From assembly GCA_905234775.1 (NCBI GenBank), contig CAJOJC010000005.1, positions 10,056 to 55,797 of the forward strand: a stretch of 45,742 bases of DNA, read 5' to 3'. Shown one piece after another: positions 36,001 to 43,684 of this stretch. Position 1 is the stretch's first letter. Every line of letters begins with the position of its first letter. Under the pieces are notes generated by a model. That model was not told the DNA's origin and did no database searches. It saw nothing but the letters and a program-made list of their open reading frames with translations. Made by a program: the position numbers and the translations under genes. This DNA is from an uncultured Bacteroidales bacterium (GTDB lineage Bacteria; Bacteroidota; Bacteroidia; Bacteroidales; UBA932).

Positions 36001-36046
36001 CGGTAGTTCGTCACGTCTCTACAAGATAGAGTTCAGCGGACTTTAG
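33029..36046 (+). CDS. Three-module lipoprotein: GH18, FISUMP-like, SdiA-regulated propeller
   Basis: The 1,005-aa lipoprotein (Cys18 in VYSCG) has an N-terminal GH18 barrel (about 45-395) with DGVDLDWE (catalytic Glu171), a Pro-rich linker (about 400-432), a FISUMP-like region (about 434-770: DLGAAGTANSYI, MSRNLGA, LHYQWGRKDPF, YDPCPPGYKVP, GGSVRCIS), and a propeller of the SdiA-regulated type (about 785-1005: LSGICFSKDSSFLWGVGDQG). The three modules occur as separate genes immediately upstream (28,950; 30,242; 32,127) in the same order. This is likely a surface endo-glycosidase with two binding modules. Confidence 0.88.
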   Translation: MRKLFRIALCVAALVYSCGPEPVQPEYGKKEAVPENQTEPEDSTERDARLARLGITPVRCVYFTEYTPSSEFPTEEDIRCFTHINYGHARFKDKKNGTGLDLAKPEYLKKLADFKKTYPELKILLMVGGWGYAADGFSEMAKDDAKRKAFCENILKVCEDYGIDGVDLDWEYPTHAAHSTTNGQDYYNGADPNDTKNFNTLVKELRETLGENRLITYAASSSGDYMDHKTALEWVDYINVMTYSMGDPPYHNSPLYRSELTRKRSSEESIETFHSKGVPYDRMNYGVGFYGHGDGSVYPSSVQYHKAVDALSTGKVDGKSVEGYNIRWWDDQGKNCYLGDKDGKMYASYEDPESIGYRVAFLKSKGMLGAFAWEYREDDSKGTLRKALRDLMDGKTVENPYPGNGPSGPVTPPEPEKPFYEPETDTPAAPSGPFTDLGAAGTANSYIITAPGAYKFKAVKGNSSTSVGSVAKAALLWETGNTNDAPARFSIIESYGVDGSYITFKTPSTLKPGNALIAALDSDGFVLWSWHIWIPDTALTEDTYGLSGYAFMSRNLGALVDAEAGSSPVDIRANGLHYQWGRKDPFPTPDGDGKMGVAGVSMTLSGGKISADEAAAKPTVFGSVNGDWSSTTNGDYWGDTSDGKSIYDPCPPGYKVPKREDATALFRTNLVEVTATWEYNSTAHYFTTGSPSAVFPLPGYIDYTGSMTGVGKRTDIWNAHHDKDSPSNAYGQYVYEGPVSKISAQTKARGGSVRCISLDKVPFTNEAGMPVKGSYTRKVFDSGMVELSGICFSKDSSFLWGVGDQGYLYKINFAASVEDMTFEQQYYHDADMEDVTLDPTTGDLYIAIEGSQKIYRIKAPGYNTYETVFYVQEAVDMNIGNSGLEGCTYYKDGKLYIGCQYGANLWSYTLGGEKLSRIQLTTLAPAIEEVGGLCYDTKRDELWVSDSEAFKLFVFDGAVTRQKAEYDISFIGNPESVLVDHIHNCVWVGDDGSSSRLYKIEFSGL

Positions 36047-36061
36047 CCGAAAATTTATTAT

Positions 36062-36097
36062 ATTCGTAAACCGTTTCCCGAGAAGCGGTTTACGAAT
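36062..36097. promoter_or_regulatory. Strong hairpin directly before the arginine-deiminase start
   Basis: ATTCGTAAACCGTTT (36062-36076) pairs with AAGCGGTTTACGAAT (36083-36097): a 15-bp stem with one T-G wobble and the 6-nt loop CCCGAG. It ends 3 nt before the ATG at 36,101 and has no T-run. It could be an operator palindrome or a leader structure that masks the start codon. Confidence 0.6.
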
Positions 36098-36100
36098 CAC

Positions 36101-37012
36101 ATGAAAATACACGTTACATCAGAAACCGGGCGTCTCAGGGAGGTAATCCTTGGGCGCCCGGAATCGAATGGTCCGGTTCCGGCTCCCGAACAGACCTTCG
36201 ATGCCAAATCATATGAATCAGCTTTAAAAGGATTCTATCCCAAGGATGAGGATATTATCCGCGAAATGGGAGCCTTTGAAAAAGTGTTGCTGAAACACGG
36301 CGTAAAGGTCCACCGCCCTGCCCCAGTCGAGGGCTGCAACCAGATTTTCGCCCGCGACGTAGGCTTTGTAATCGACGATAAAATAATAGTCTCGAACATA
36401 ATCCCCGACAGACAGGAAGAAATCGACGCCTACGACGAAATCTACAGCCAGATCCACTACAAGCAGATTTACAACCTGCCCGAAGCGGTCCACGTAGAAG
36501 GAGGAGACGTGATTCTCTGGAAAGACTATCTACTCGTAGGCCAATACGCCTTCAAAGACTACCCTCAGGTAAAAACAGCCCGTACGAATAGGCTTGCGCT
36601 GGATTATCTGGGGATGATCTTCCCTTCGAAGAACATCATTCCTCTTAACTTGAGGAAGAGCGATACAGATCCTTACGAGGGTATCCTTCATCTGGACTGT
36701 ACCTTCATGCCGGTCGGCCACGACAAAGCTATCATCTACAAAGACGGCTTCCTCAACCCGCGAGACGCAGGGCACCTCATCGACCTGTTTGGTCCGTCGA
36801 ACGTGTTTGAACTTACTAAAGAAGAGATGTATTGGATGAATTCCAACATCTTCTCCATCTCTGAAGACATAGTAGTCGTAGAGGAACACTTCACCCGCTT
36901 GAAGGCCTGGCTCGAAAGTCAGGGGATTACGGTAGAGACTGTTCCTTATCGTGAAATTTCCAAGATGGGCGGACTTCTTCGCTGCTCCACCCTTCCTTTA
37001 TACAGAGACTAG
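36101..37012 (+). CDS. Arginine deiminase / amidinotransferase-family hydrolase
   Basis: The 303-aa cytoplasmic protein has the amidinotransferase fold: FARDVGF (metal-free guanidinium binding Asp), HVEGGDV, the catalytic His197 in HLDCTFMP, and the nucleophile Cys295 near the C-terminus (GGLLRCSTLP). It is about 100 residues shorter than classical ArcA, closer to DDAH-size enzymes. Its neighbours are carbamate kinase and ornithine carbamoyltransferase, which argues for arginine or a related guanidino substrate converted to citrulline and ammonia, yielding ATP. It starts 3 nt after a long hairpin and ends 3 nt before the kinase gene. Confidence 0.8.
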   Translation: MKIHVTSETGRLREVILGRPESNGPVPAPEQTFDAKSYESALKGFYPKDEDIIREMGAFEKVLLKHGVKVHRPAPVEGCNQIFARDVGFVIDDKIIVSNIIPDRQEEIDAYDEIYSQIHYKQIYNLPEAVHVEGGDVILWKDYLLVGQYAFKDYPQVKTARTNRLALDYLGMIFPSKNIIPLNLRKSDTDPYEGILHLDCTFMPVGHDKAIIYKDGFLNPRDAGHLIDLFGPSNVFELTKEEMYWMNSNIFSISEDIVVVEEHFTRLKAWLESQGITVETVPYREISKMGGLLRCSTLPLYRD

Positions 37013-37015
37013 ATT

Positions 37016-37975
37016 ATGGGAAAACTTGTGATGGTCGCGTTCGGAGGAAACGCGCTTTTAAGGGCTGGCCAGAAAGGAACCTACGCCGAGCAGCTCGCAA
37101 ACGTTGAAGACGCATGCCGCTGCCTGCTGCCGCTTCTGGAGCATGGCTGCGGACTCGTTATCGGCCACGGAAACGGGCCGCAGGTCGGGAACGCCCTTCT
37201 GCGCCATGAAGCCGGCTCCCGCGATTTCGGGCTACAGGCGATGCCGATGGATTTTTGCGGCGCCGAGACCCAGGGCTCGATAGCCTACCTGATCGAGACA
37301 GCGATGGAGAAGGTTCTTCTCGAGGCAGGTCTTTCGAGGCCGGTAGTCTCGCTTGTTACCCGCGTAGAGGTCGCCTCCGACGATCCGGCTTTCGACAAGC
37401 CCTCGAAACCGGTAGGCCCGTATTATAAAGAGATTCCCGATCAGGTCGGGAATGACGGGAATGTCATGCCCGGCTCCGACCGGGCATCTGTCTATCGCGA
37501 AGATCCGGCCGGGCGTGGTTGGAGAAAGGTTGTAGCCTCACCTAAACCGCTGGTTATCAACAACATCGAACTCGTCGAACGCCTCGCGCGCGAGGGAAAT
37601 ATAGTCGTCGCCGTGGGCGGCGGCGGAATCCCGGTAGTCGCCGGCCAGGACGGCAGACATGGGGTCGAAGCTGTGATCGACAAGGACCTTGCCTGCTCGC
37701 TGGCGGCCGTAAGGATGAAGGCCGACGAATTTTACATCCTGACCGATGTATCAAAAGTGTATATCAATTTCAAGAAGCCCGGCGAGAAAGCGCTGGATTC
37801 GATGTCGGTCCAGGAGGCGCGGGAATATCTTGCGGAAGGCCAGTTCGCCGAAGGCTCGATGGCCCCGAAAGTCAGGGCGGGCATTGCTTTCGTAGAGAAT
37901 GGAGGCGGCGAATGCATTATTACCGAGGCCGGCCAGCTCGGAAACCCCAGTTGTGGAACTAGAATTACAAAATAA
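37016..37975 (+). CDS. arcC: Carbamate kinase with in-frame palindromic insert
   Basis: The 319-aa amino-acid-kinase-fold enzyme has FGGNALLRAGQKGT at its start, GHGNGPQVGN (about 54-63), VSLVTRVEV, KPVGPYY, GRGWRKVVASPKP, VAVGGGGIPV and VIDKDLA. It transfers phosphate from carbamoyl phosphate to ADP. At 37,433-37,487 two adjacent palindromes encode PDQVGNDG...PGSDR, placed where other carbamate kinases have a variable surface segment between KPVGPFY and the GRGYRRVV core. The reading frame is kept, so it is likely functional. It is the middle gene of the operon, 3 nt from each neighbour. Confidence 0.9.
   Translation: MGKLVMVAFGGNALLRAGQKGTYAEQLANVEDACRCLLPLLEHGCGLVIGHGNGPQVGNALLRHEAGSRDFGLQAMPMDFCGAETQGSIAYLIETAMEKVLLEAGLSRPVVSLVTRVEVASDDPAFDKPSKPVGPYYKEIPDQVGNDGNVMPGSDRASVYREDPAGRGWRKVVASPKPLVINNIELVERLAREGNIVVAVGGGGIPVVAGQDGRHGVEAVIDKDLACSLAAVRMKADEFYILTDVSKVYINFKKPGEKALDSMSVQEAREYLAEGQFAEGSMAPKVRAGIAFVENGGGECIITEAGQLGNPSCGTRITK
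37433..37487. repeat. REP-like double palindrome inserted in arcC
   Basis: ATTCCCGA/TCGGGAAT with loop TCAGG (37433-37453) is followed 12 nt later by ATGCCCGG/CCGGGCAT with loop CTCCGA (37466-37487). The first has the same 8-5-8 form as ATTCCGGA/TCCGGAAT at 9,814-9,834. It looks like a mobile palindromic repeat that landed in a coding region. Confidence 0.75.
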
Positions 37976-37978
37976 CAT

Positions 37979-38977
37979 ATGGTTAACCTTAAAAACCGCA
38001 GCTTCCTTAAGCTGCTCGACTTCACCCCAGAAGAAATCCAGTACCTGCTCGACCTCGCCGCCGAGCTCAAGGCAGATAAAAAATCCGGCCGGGAACACCA
38101 GTCCCTCAAAGGCAAGAACATAGCGCTCATATTCGAAAAGACTTCGACCCGCACCCGCTGCTCGTTCGAGGTTGCAGCTTACGATCAGGGCGCCCATGTC
38201 ACCTACCTCGGCCCCAGCGGCAGCCAGATCGGAATCAAGGAGACCATGAAAGACACTGCCCGTGTTCTCGGCCGCATGTACGACGGAATCGAGTACCGCG
38301 GCTTCGCTCAGACTACCGTGGAGGAACTCGCCAAGTATTCCGGAGTCCCCGTATGGAACGGCCTTACGAATGAATTCCACCCGACCCAGATTCTGGCGGA
38401 CTTCCTGACCATGCGCGAACACTCCGACAAGCCCCTGAACCAAATCAGCTACGCATACCTTGGCGATGCACGTTTCAATATGGGTAATTCCCTGCTGGTA
38501 GGCGGTGCGAAGATGGGAATGGACGTAAGGATCGTGGCTCCAAAGGCCCTGCAGCCGGCCGCCGAGCTGGTAGCCGAGTGCAAGAAAGTTGCCGAGCAGA
38601 CTGGCGCCCGCATCACCATCACCGACGATGTAGACGCAGGAGTGAAGGGCTGCGATTTCATCTATACGGATATCTGGGTCTCCATGGGCGAGCCGGACGA
38701 GGTCTGGAAGGAGCGAATCGCAATGCTTCTGCCTTACCAGGTGAACGCCAAACTGATGGCCCGCACCGGCAATCCGAACTGCAAGTTCATGCACTGCCTT
38801 CCTTCATATCACAACCGCGATACGAAAGCCGGAGAGGATGTGTATCAGAAGTTCGGCCTGGACGGAGTAGAAGTTACGGAAGAAGTCTTCGAATCCCCCG
38901 CCAGCATCGTCTTCGACGAGGCCGAAAACCGCATGCACACCATCAAGGCCGTAATGGTCGCGACCCTTGGACGCTAA
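37979..38977 (+). CDS. arcB: Ornithine carbamoyltransferase (catabolic type)
   Basis: The 332-aa enzyme has the carbamoyl-phosphate motif STRTR (56-60), the HPTQ motif (in [10 protein letters not shown]), a SGSQIG segment, and the HCLP motif near the C-terminal third, all diagnostic for ornithine carbamoyltransferases. In this operon it should phosphorolyse citrulline to ornithine and carbamoyl phosphate for the carbamate kinase. The biosynthetic direction cannot be excluded from sequence alone. It starts 3 nt after arcC. Confidence 0.93.
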   Translation: MVNLKNRSFLKLLDFTPEEIQYLLDLAAELKADKKSGREHQSLKGKNIALIFEKTSTRTRCSFEVAAYDQGAHVTYLGPSGSQIGIKETMKDTARVLGRMYDGIEYRGFAQTTVEELAKYSGVPVWNGLTNEFHPTQILADFLTMREHSDKPLNQISYAYLGDARFNMGNSLLVGGAKMGMDVRIVAPKALQPAAELVAECKKVAEQTGARITITDDVDAGVKGCDFIYTDIWVSMGEPDEVWKERIAMLLPYQVNAKLMARTGNPNCKFMHCLPSYHNRDTKAGEDVYQKFGLDGVEVTEEVFESPASIVFDEAENRMHTIKAVMVATLGR

Positions 38978-38997
38978 TAAGTAATTAAAAACCGTAT

Positions 38998-40956
38998 ATG
39001 AACACCATTGCTTTGCAACTTATCGTGGCGGCTATCGCCATCGTGTATTTCGTAGCAACCCTATTTATAGTCAGGCGCAAGCCGGGACTGCTGTGGGTAT
39101 GTGCGGCGCTGGTGGCGCTTGGCGGAATCCTGCTCTATTGGCAGGCCTATGCCGGCGTCAAAGCACTCATCCCCCATCTGGTGATGAGCATCCTGACCGG
39201 ACTGGATCTATTCCTGTTCAGGGCATACACGATAGGAATGGTTAACAACTTCTTCTTCGGAGAAGGAAACATGGCCCATCTGGTCATCCTGTATGGCATT
39301 ATGCTCTGCGCAGTGTGGACAACTTCGCTGGCAGCCATCCACGTTTTCGCACGCAAGCTCGAGAGTCGCATCTGGCTGTGGTTCAATACGTTAGGAAAGA
39401 GTAAGACGCCCGTCCATCTTATTATCGGCGTCAACCAGAGAGGCATCAGCCTGGCCCGCAGCCTGAAAGGCAAGGGCCGCGTCGTCGTTCTTGACGACGC
39501 CATGTCCGCTCCCGTCCCCAAGGGCAAGGTCGACTTCTTCAGCGTGATCCGCGGAATCAGGGTCGAATCCCCGCTGGTCGGCAGGCTCCACCGCGAAGCG
39601 CCATGGGCAGCAGTAATCAAGGGCTCGCTCGCGCTCCACAGGCTCGATCGCTGGCTCCAGCTCGAATCGACCTGCGTCTATCTGCTGTCTGAGGACCTCT
39701 CGAACAATATCGCAGTCGCCATCAGGCTCGACAAGCGCGGCAAGGCTCAGATTTGGTTCGCAGCAAGCGGCAATATCCTCACCGAGGAGTTGCCGATCGC
39801 CCACCCTCGCCTCCACCTGGTAGACCCGTCGGCCCTTTCGGCGGCCAGCCTCAAACGCGAGGAAGACCTGTATCCCGTCCGCTTCGTCAAGGTCGCCCGC
39901 GACGAAAACGGCCGGCGCCTCGGCTACGTTGAGTCCGGCTTCGAGTCCATGGTCATCGGCTTCGGAGGCTGCGGCCAGGGAGTGACCGAGTTCCTTTATG
40001 AGTGGGGAGCGTTCGTGGGAAGAGACAAGAGGCAGAAGCCGCTCAGGATCGATGCCGTAGACAGCAATATGGATGCCCTGGTCCCTTCGTTCAAGGAGAA
40101 TCATCCGGGAATGACGGACGGCCGAATCATCTTCCACGCCATCAATTCCGAGAGTTCCGAGTTCCGCACCCTTCTTGACGAACGACTTGCTTCGCTCAAC
40201 TGGGTAGGAATTTCCCTCGGAGACGACGAAGCTACGATGAAGACAGCCCTTCAGATTGCAAAGCGCTTCTTCGTGATGAGCAAGACTCCGGATCCCACCG
40301 CGGATGAAGAAAAGGCCAACGGCAGCAACGGTTTCGTGATCGCCGTGCGTCTGGAAAGCACCCAGGCCTATCTGGACACCATCCACTTCGCGAAGGAAAA
40401 CTACGGAGTAGAGATAATCCCCTTCGGCGAGCGCGAAAAGATCTGGACCTACGACAACATTACCGGAGGAGATACTGCTAAATTTGCCCGTATCTTCTAC
40501 GACGGTTATTCAGCTTCCGCCGGAACCAATTTCGGCACATGGGAAGAGCGCAACAAGGCTATACTCGCCTCCGACAAGACTCCGCTCTGGAAAGCGCTGG
40601 AGCTCTCGCGCAAGACTTCCCAGGATTACTCTGACTACTTCCACCGGAAGGTGAAAATGCAGCTTTGCGAACTCTTCAAACCCGAATACGAGGGCGTATG
40701 GAACGACATCCCCGTAGTCTACGAAGACAAACACTACAGCGGAGAAGACCCGTACGTGGGAAAGGTTCTGGAGTATCTCGCGATAGGCGAACACCTTCGT
40801 TGGGAGGCTTCACACCGCGCGGCCGGATACAAACCAGGTCCCGCGAAAGCCGAGGACAGAAAGATCCACACGGATCTGGTCCCCTACAACACCCTTTCCG
40901 AAGTGGCGAAGCACTACGACTGGATCGTAGTCCGCACTTCGCTTAAACTCAAATAG
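38998..40956 (+). CDS. Membrane protein with TrkA/RCK-like Rossmann domains and C-terminal RyR domain
   Basis: The 652-aa protein has four membrane helices near the N-terminus (about 5-24, 30-50, 57-76 and 95-115). A Rossmann-like domain follows (from about 139, HLIIGVNQRG), then a second one with a clear G-x-G-x-x-G motif (GFGGCGQG, about 321-328). The C-terminal region (about 585-652: EHLRWEASHRAAGY, then HTDLVPYNTLSEVAKHYD) matches the RyR domain. Bacterial RyR domains are proposed to bind nucleotide-derived ligands, so a ligand-gated membrane effector is possible. It is 1 nt upstream of the DUF4062/STAND-like gene, so they are very likely co-translated. Function is inferred. Confidence 0.75.
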   Translation: MNTIALQLIVAAIAIVYFVATLFIVRRKPGLLWVCAALVALGGILLYWQAYAGVKALIPHLVMSILTGLDLFLFRAYTIGMVNNFFFGEGNMAHLVILYGIMLCAVWTTSLAAIHVFARKLESRIWLWFNTLGKSKTPVHLIIGVNQRGISLARSLKGKGRVVVLDDAMSAPVPKGKVDFFSVIRGIRVESPLVGRLHREAPWAAVIKGSLALHRLDRWLQLESTCVYLLSEDLSNNIAVAIRLDKRGKAQIWFAASGNILTEELPIAHPRLHLVDPSALSAASLKREEDLYPVRFVKVARDENGRRLGYVESGFESMVIGFGGCGQGVTEFLYEWGAFVGRDKRQKPLRIDAVDSNMDALVPSFKENHPGMTDGRIIFHAINSESSEFRTLLDERLASLNWVGISLGDDEATMKTALQIAKRFFVMSKTPDPTADEEKANGSNGFVIAVRLESTQAYLDTIHFAKENYGVEIIPFGEREKIWTYDNITGGDTAKFARIFYDGYSASAGTNFGTWEERNKAILASDKTPLWKALELSRKTSQDYSDYFHRKVKMQLCELFKPEYEGVWNDIPVVYEDKHYSGEDPYVGKVLEYLAIGEHLRWEASHRAAGYKPGPAKAEDRKIHTDLVPYNTLSEVAKHYDWIVVRTSLKLK

Positions 40957-40957
40957 T

Positions 40958-43666
40958 ATGAGCAATAACTCTTCCGGTGCCTGGCGCCGATACAACATCT
41001 TCCTCTCGTCTACCTTCAAGGATATGGACTTCGAGAGGGATGTCATCAAATTCAAGGTTATCCCCGCCCTCAACAGACGCTTTCGCGACCGCAGGGTGGA
41101 GCTTCAGGCTATAGACCTGCGACTCGGAGTCAACACCTCGAACATGAGCGAGGCGGAAAGCGAGCGTAAGGTTCTGTCCGTATGTACAAGTTGTATCGAC
41201 AGCTCCCGCCCGTTCTTCATCGGCCTCATTGGCCGCCGCTACGGCTGGGTTCCGCCGGTAGAGCGCTGGAAAGAGTTCATGGCCGGACTGTCGGACGAAG
41301 AGCGCGAGATTCTGGCAGACACCGCCGGTTGTTCCGTGACCGAGATGGAGATAGTCTACGGCGCCCTTTCGCAGGGCAGCTTCGACTCTTCCCACGTCCT
41401 TTTCTTCCTGCGCGACGACGCCTCTTACAACGGCATGCCGGAGGAGTTAGTACCCACCTTCTGCGACTCCGACCCCGATAATCTGCGGCGTCTGGAAATC
41501 CTTAAAGCGAAGGTTCAGCAGCTGTTCGGCGAGCGCGGCGGCGAGGACGACCGCTGCACCCCGTATCACCTCGAATGGACCGAAGGTGGTTTTAGTTCGG
41601 CCGAATTCGAGCGCATGGTCACCGAGCAACTCGCCCGCCAGATCGAGGCCGAGACAGCGCGCGAAGAGCAGGAAGGGACCGCGACCTGGTGGGCCCAGGA
41701 AAAGGAGCTCGAAGAATCGACCCTCCTGAGGCTGCTGCCTGGCTCGATCGAGCTCGACGTCTATGACGACGATGACCAGGAAGACGAGGAATACGACGAA
41801 GAGGACGAGGATGATGATGAGGAGGACGATTCCTCCGACGTAGCGGTTTGGTATGTCCAGGGCTACGGCGCCAGCACCCACATGGCCCAGGATTATGTAC
41901 AGTGGGACGAGGATACGGATGTCATCCGCCTGCTGGCCGTGTTCGGACTGTCGGAGTACAGTTCGTCTATGCGCCCGGTTATCGCCCGCTGGATCCACGA
42001 ACTCGCCGAGCGCGTCGGCCGCGAAGAACTTCCGGAAGACGAGCTTATGCTCGGGAAAATGCCCGAACCGGAGCTTTTCAATCTGTTCGAAGAGTTGGTC
42101 GAAGAAGCCGCGGAAGACAACTATATCTACATCTATATGGACGACGTCGAGGCCCTGGAGACAACCTCTCCCAAGGACCTCTATATGCCTTGGCTCGATC
42201 ACATAAAGGACGACGTCAATGTAATGATCAACCTCCAGGACGAAAGCGAAGCCCGCGAAAAGGTCCTGGAAGCATATCCTTATCTGTCCAGAAAAATGAT
42301 GATTGGAGTCGAGGCCGATGAAGAGGCTGCTACCGAGCTCATCGAGAATTACGAGCAGACCTTCTTCCTCGAACTTCCGGAGAAGATCAAAAAGCAGATG
42401 ATTAAGGCTGCCACCTCGAAGAAGAAGACGCTCTCCCCTCTGAAGGTCCACAGCATCTTCCGCATCTTCGAGTCGCTCACCCAGGAAGACTTCCGGCAAA
42501 TCCGCGGCAAAAAGGGCAGTCAGATCGATGCCATCAACGGCTATCTCGAAGACATCTGGAAGGATATGCCGGATGCCACCTACGACATCATGACCTTCAT
42601 GGTCAACCAGATAGTGAAGAACCTTTCGCTCGGCGAGAATATGCGCCAGGCAATCTGGACTATTGCGGCGGCGCCGGGCGGTCTTCGCGAAAGCGACGTA
42701 GCCCATTTCGCCGGCGAGGACTGGGATATGGTCCAGTTCTACCGCGCGATGAATTTCCTCCACGACTTCTTCTACGAGGACCATGCCCGCCACCTCTGGA
42801 GAGCCAAGTATATCACCCGCCCGGAAGACGGCCTCGGCGGACGCCAGAAGCAGATTTCCGAGTACATCCTTACACTCGACCCGCATGATTCGCTGCGGGA
42901 AACCATGGGCCTGTACTTTGCGCTCGGCGGCTGCGATCCTTCTCATTTCGCGGCCTACATGGTCGAGGGCGACTATCTCCACGGCCAGCAGATGAGCGAT
43001 CTCGTCCATTTCCATGGGCCGCAGATCCGCCAGCTGCTGCGCGAGGGCTACCTCGACTCGGTTGATTTCGAAAACTACTGCAAGGCGCTGCCAATCGAGC
43101 AGCGACTGCAGCTGATGATGGACGTCCTTACCGCGCTCGCTGATCTTAAGGAGGAGCGGGAAAAGATCCACGCTCTGATGTCGCACTGGCTGGACGACGT
43201 CAAGGTCGAAGACCTGAACGGTGCGGACCCCTTCACCTTCGCAAGCGTTCTGGCAGGCCAGCGTGAGTCCATCCCCAACCTTGAGAAGGCGCTTGAAGCC
43301 GCCCGCAGGAGCGACTCGCTCGGATTCCCGGGCTCAAAGCAACTTATTTCGATGATCTCAGCCCTGCTGCTGATGCAGTATCAGAAGAAGGGTATGAAGG
43401 ATGAAGCGGATGCTCTGCGGGGCGGGGCCGGCAGCGGCGCAAAGAGCGCCAAGGAGCGCTTTACGGCGCTCTTCCCGCTCGTCGCCCAGGCCGGCACCAA
43501 ATCCGCGCTGATCTCCAAAAAGAAGCGCATGGAGCTCCTGGATCAGTTCTTCGACGAGTACTATGCGATAGTCGACGACCTCGAGCTCAATCAGGAGACT
43601 TTCGAGGCTCGGTTCAAATCATACAATCTCATCATCAACGCCCTTGGCCATAATACATACTTCTAA
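40958..43666 (+). CDS. DUF4062 / degenerate STAND-like NTPase protein
   Basis: The 902-aa cytoplasmic protein opens with a DUF4062-type domain (about 12-230; NIFLSSTFKDMDFERD, ELQAIDLRLGV, FIGLIGRRYGW), as in NPHP3/TEP1-like STAND proteins. A very acidic low-complexity tract follows (about 267-292), then an NTPase-like region. Where the P-loop should lie I see VQGYGASTHM (300-309): the invariant Gly-Lys is lost, although the Walker-B-like YIYIYMDDVEAL (389-400) remains. The rest is helical and may be repeats. It pairs with the RyR gene. It could be a signalling or defence sensor; biochemical role unknown. The stop at 43,664-43,666 is followed directly by foreign sequence. Confidence 0.75.
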   Translation: MSNNSSGAWRRYNIFLSSTFKDMDFERDVIKFKVIPALNRRFRDRRVELQAIDLRLGVNTSNMSEAESERKVLSVCTSCIDSSRPFFIGLIGRRYGWVPPVERWKEFMAGLSDEEREILADTAGCSVTEMEIVYGALSQGSFDSSHVLFFLRDDASYNGMPEELVPTFCDSDPDNLRRLEILKAKVQQLFGERGGEDDRCTPYHLEWTEGGFSSAEFERMVTEQLARQIEAETAREEQEGTATWWAQEKELEESTLLRLLPGSIELDVYDDDDQEDEEYDEEDEDDDEEDDSSDVAVWYVQGYGASTHMAQDYVQWDEDTDVIRLLAVFGLSEYSSSMRPVIARWIHELAERVGREELPEDELMLGKMPEPELFNLFEELVEEAAEDNYIYIYMDDVEALETTSPKDLYMPWLDHIKDDVNVMINLQDESEAREKVLEAYPYLSRKMMIGVEADEEAATELIENYEQTFFLELPEKIKKQMIKAATSKKKTLSPLKVHSIFRIFESLTQEDFRQIRGKKGSQIDAINGYLEDIWKDMPDATYDIMTFMVNQIVKNLSLGENMRQAIWTIAAAPGGLRESDVAHFAGEDWDMVQFYRAMNFLHDFFYEDHARHLWRAKYITRPEDGLGGRQKQISEYILTLDPHDSLRETMGLYFALGGCDPSHFAAYMVEGDYLHGQQMSDLVHFHGPQIRQLLREGYLDSVDFENYCKALPIEQRLQLMMDVLTALADLKEEREKIHALMSHWLDDVKVEDLNGADPFTFASVLAGQRESIPNLEKALEAARRSDSLGFPGSKQLISMISALLLMQYQKKGMKDEADALRGGAGSGAKSAKERFTALFPLVAQAGTKSALISKKKRMELLDQFFDEYYAIVDDLELNQETFEARFKSYNLIINALGHNTYF

Positions 43667-43684
43667 CACTTTTTTGAAGAGTGT
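43667..43684. other. Probable chimeric junction
   Basis: Composition and codon use switch here from GC-rich Bacteroidales genes to an AT-rich frame, immediately after the stop of the DUF4062 gene. I place the break inside these bases because the reading frame upstream of 43,668 is not like the repeat protein and the codons after about 43,684 are. No insertion-sequence ends or direct repeats are seen. Confidence 0.7.

Noticed and set aside
41447..43186. 579-codon open frame on the minus strand opposite the DUF4062 gene
   Set aside because: It mirrors a GC-rich coding gene codon for codon, has no domain or signal features, and lies wholly antisense to a well-supported protein.
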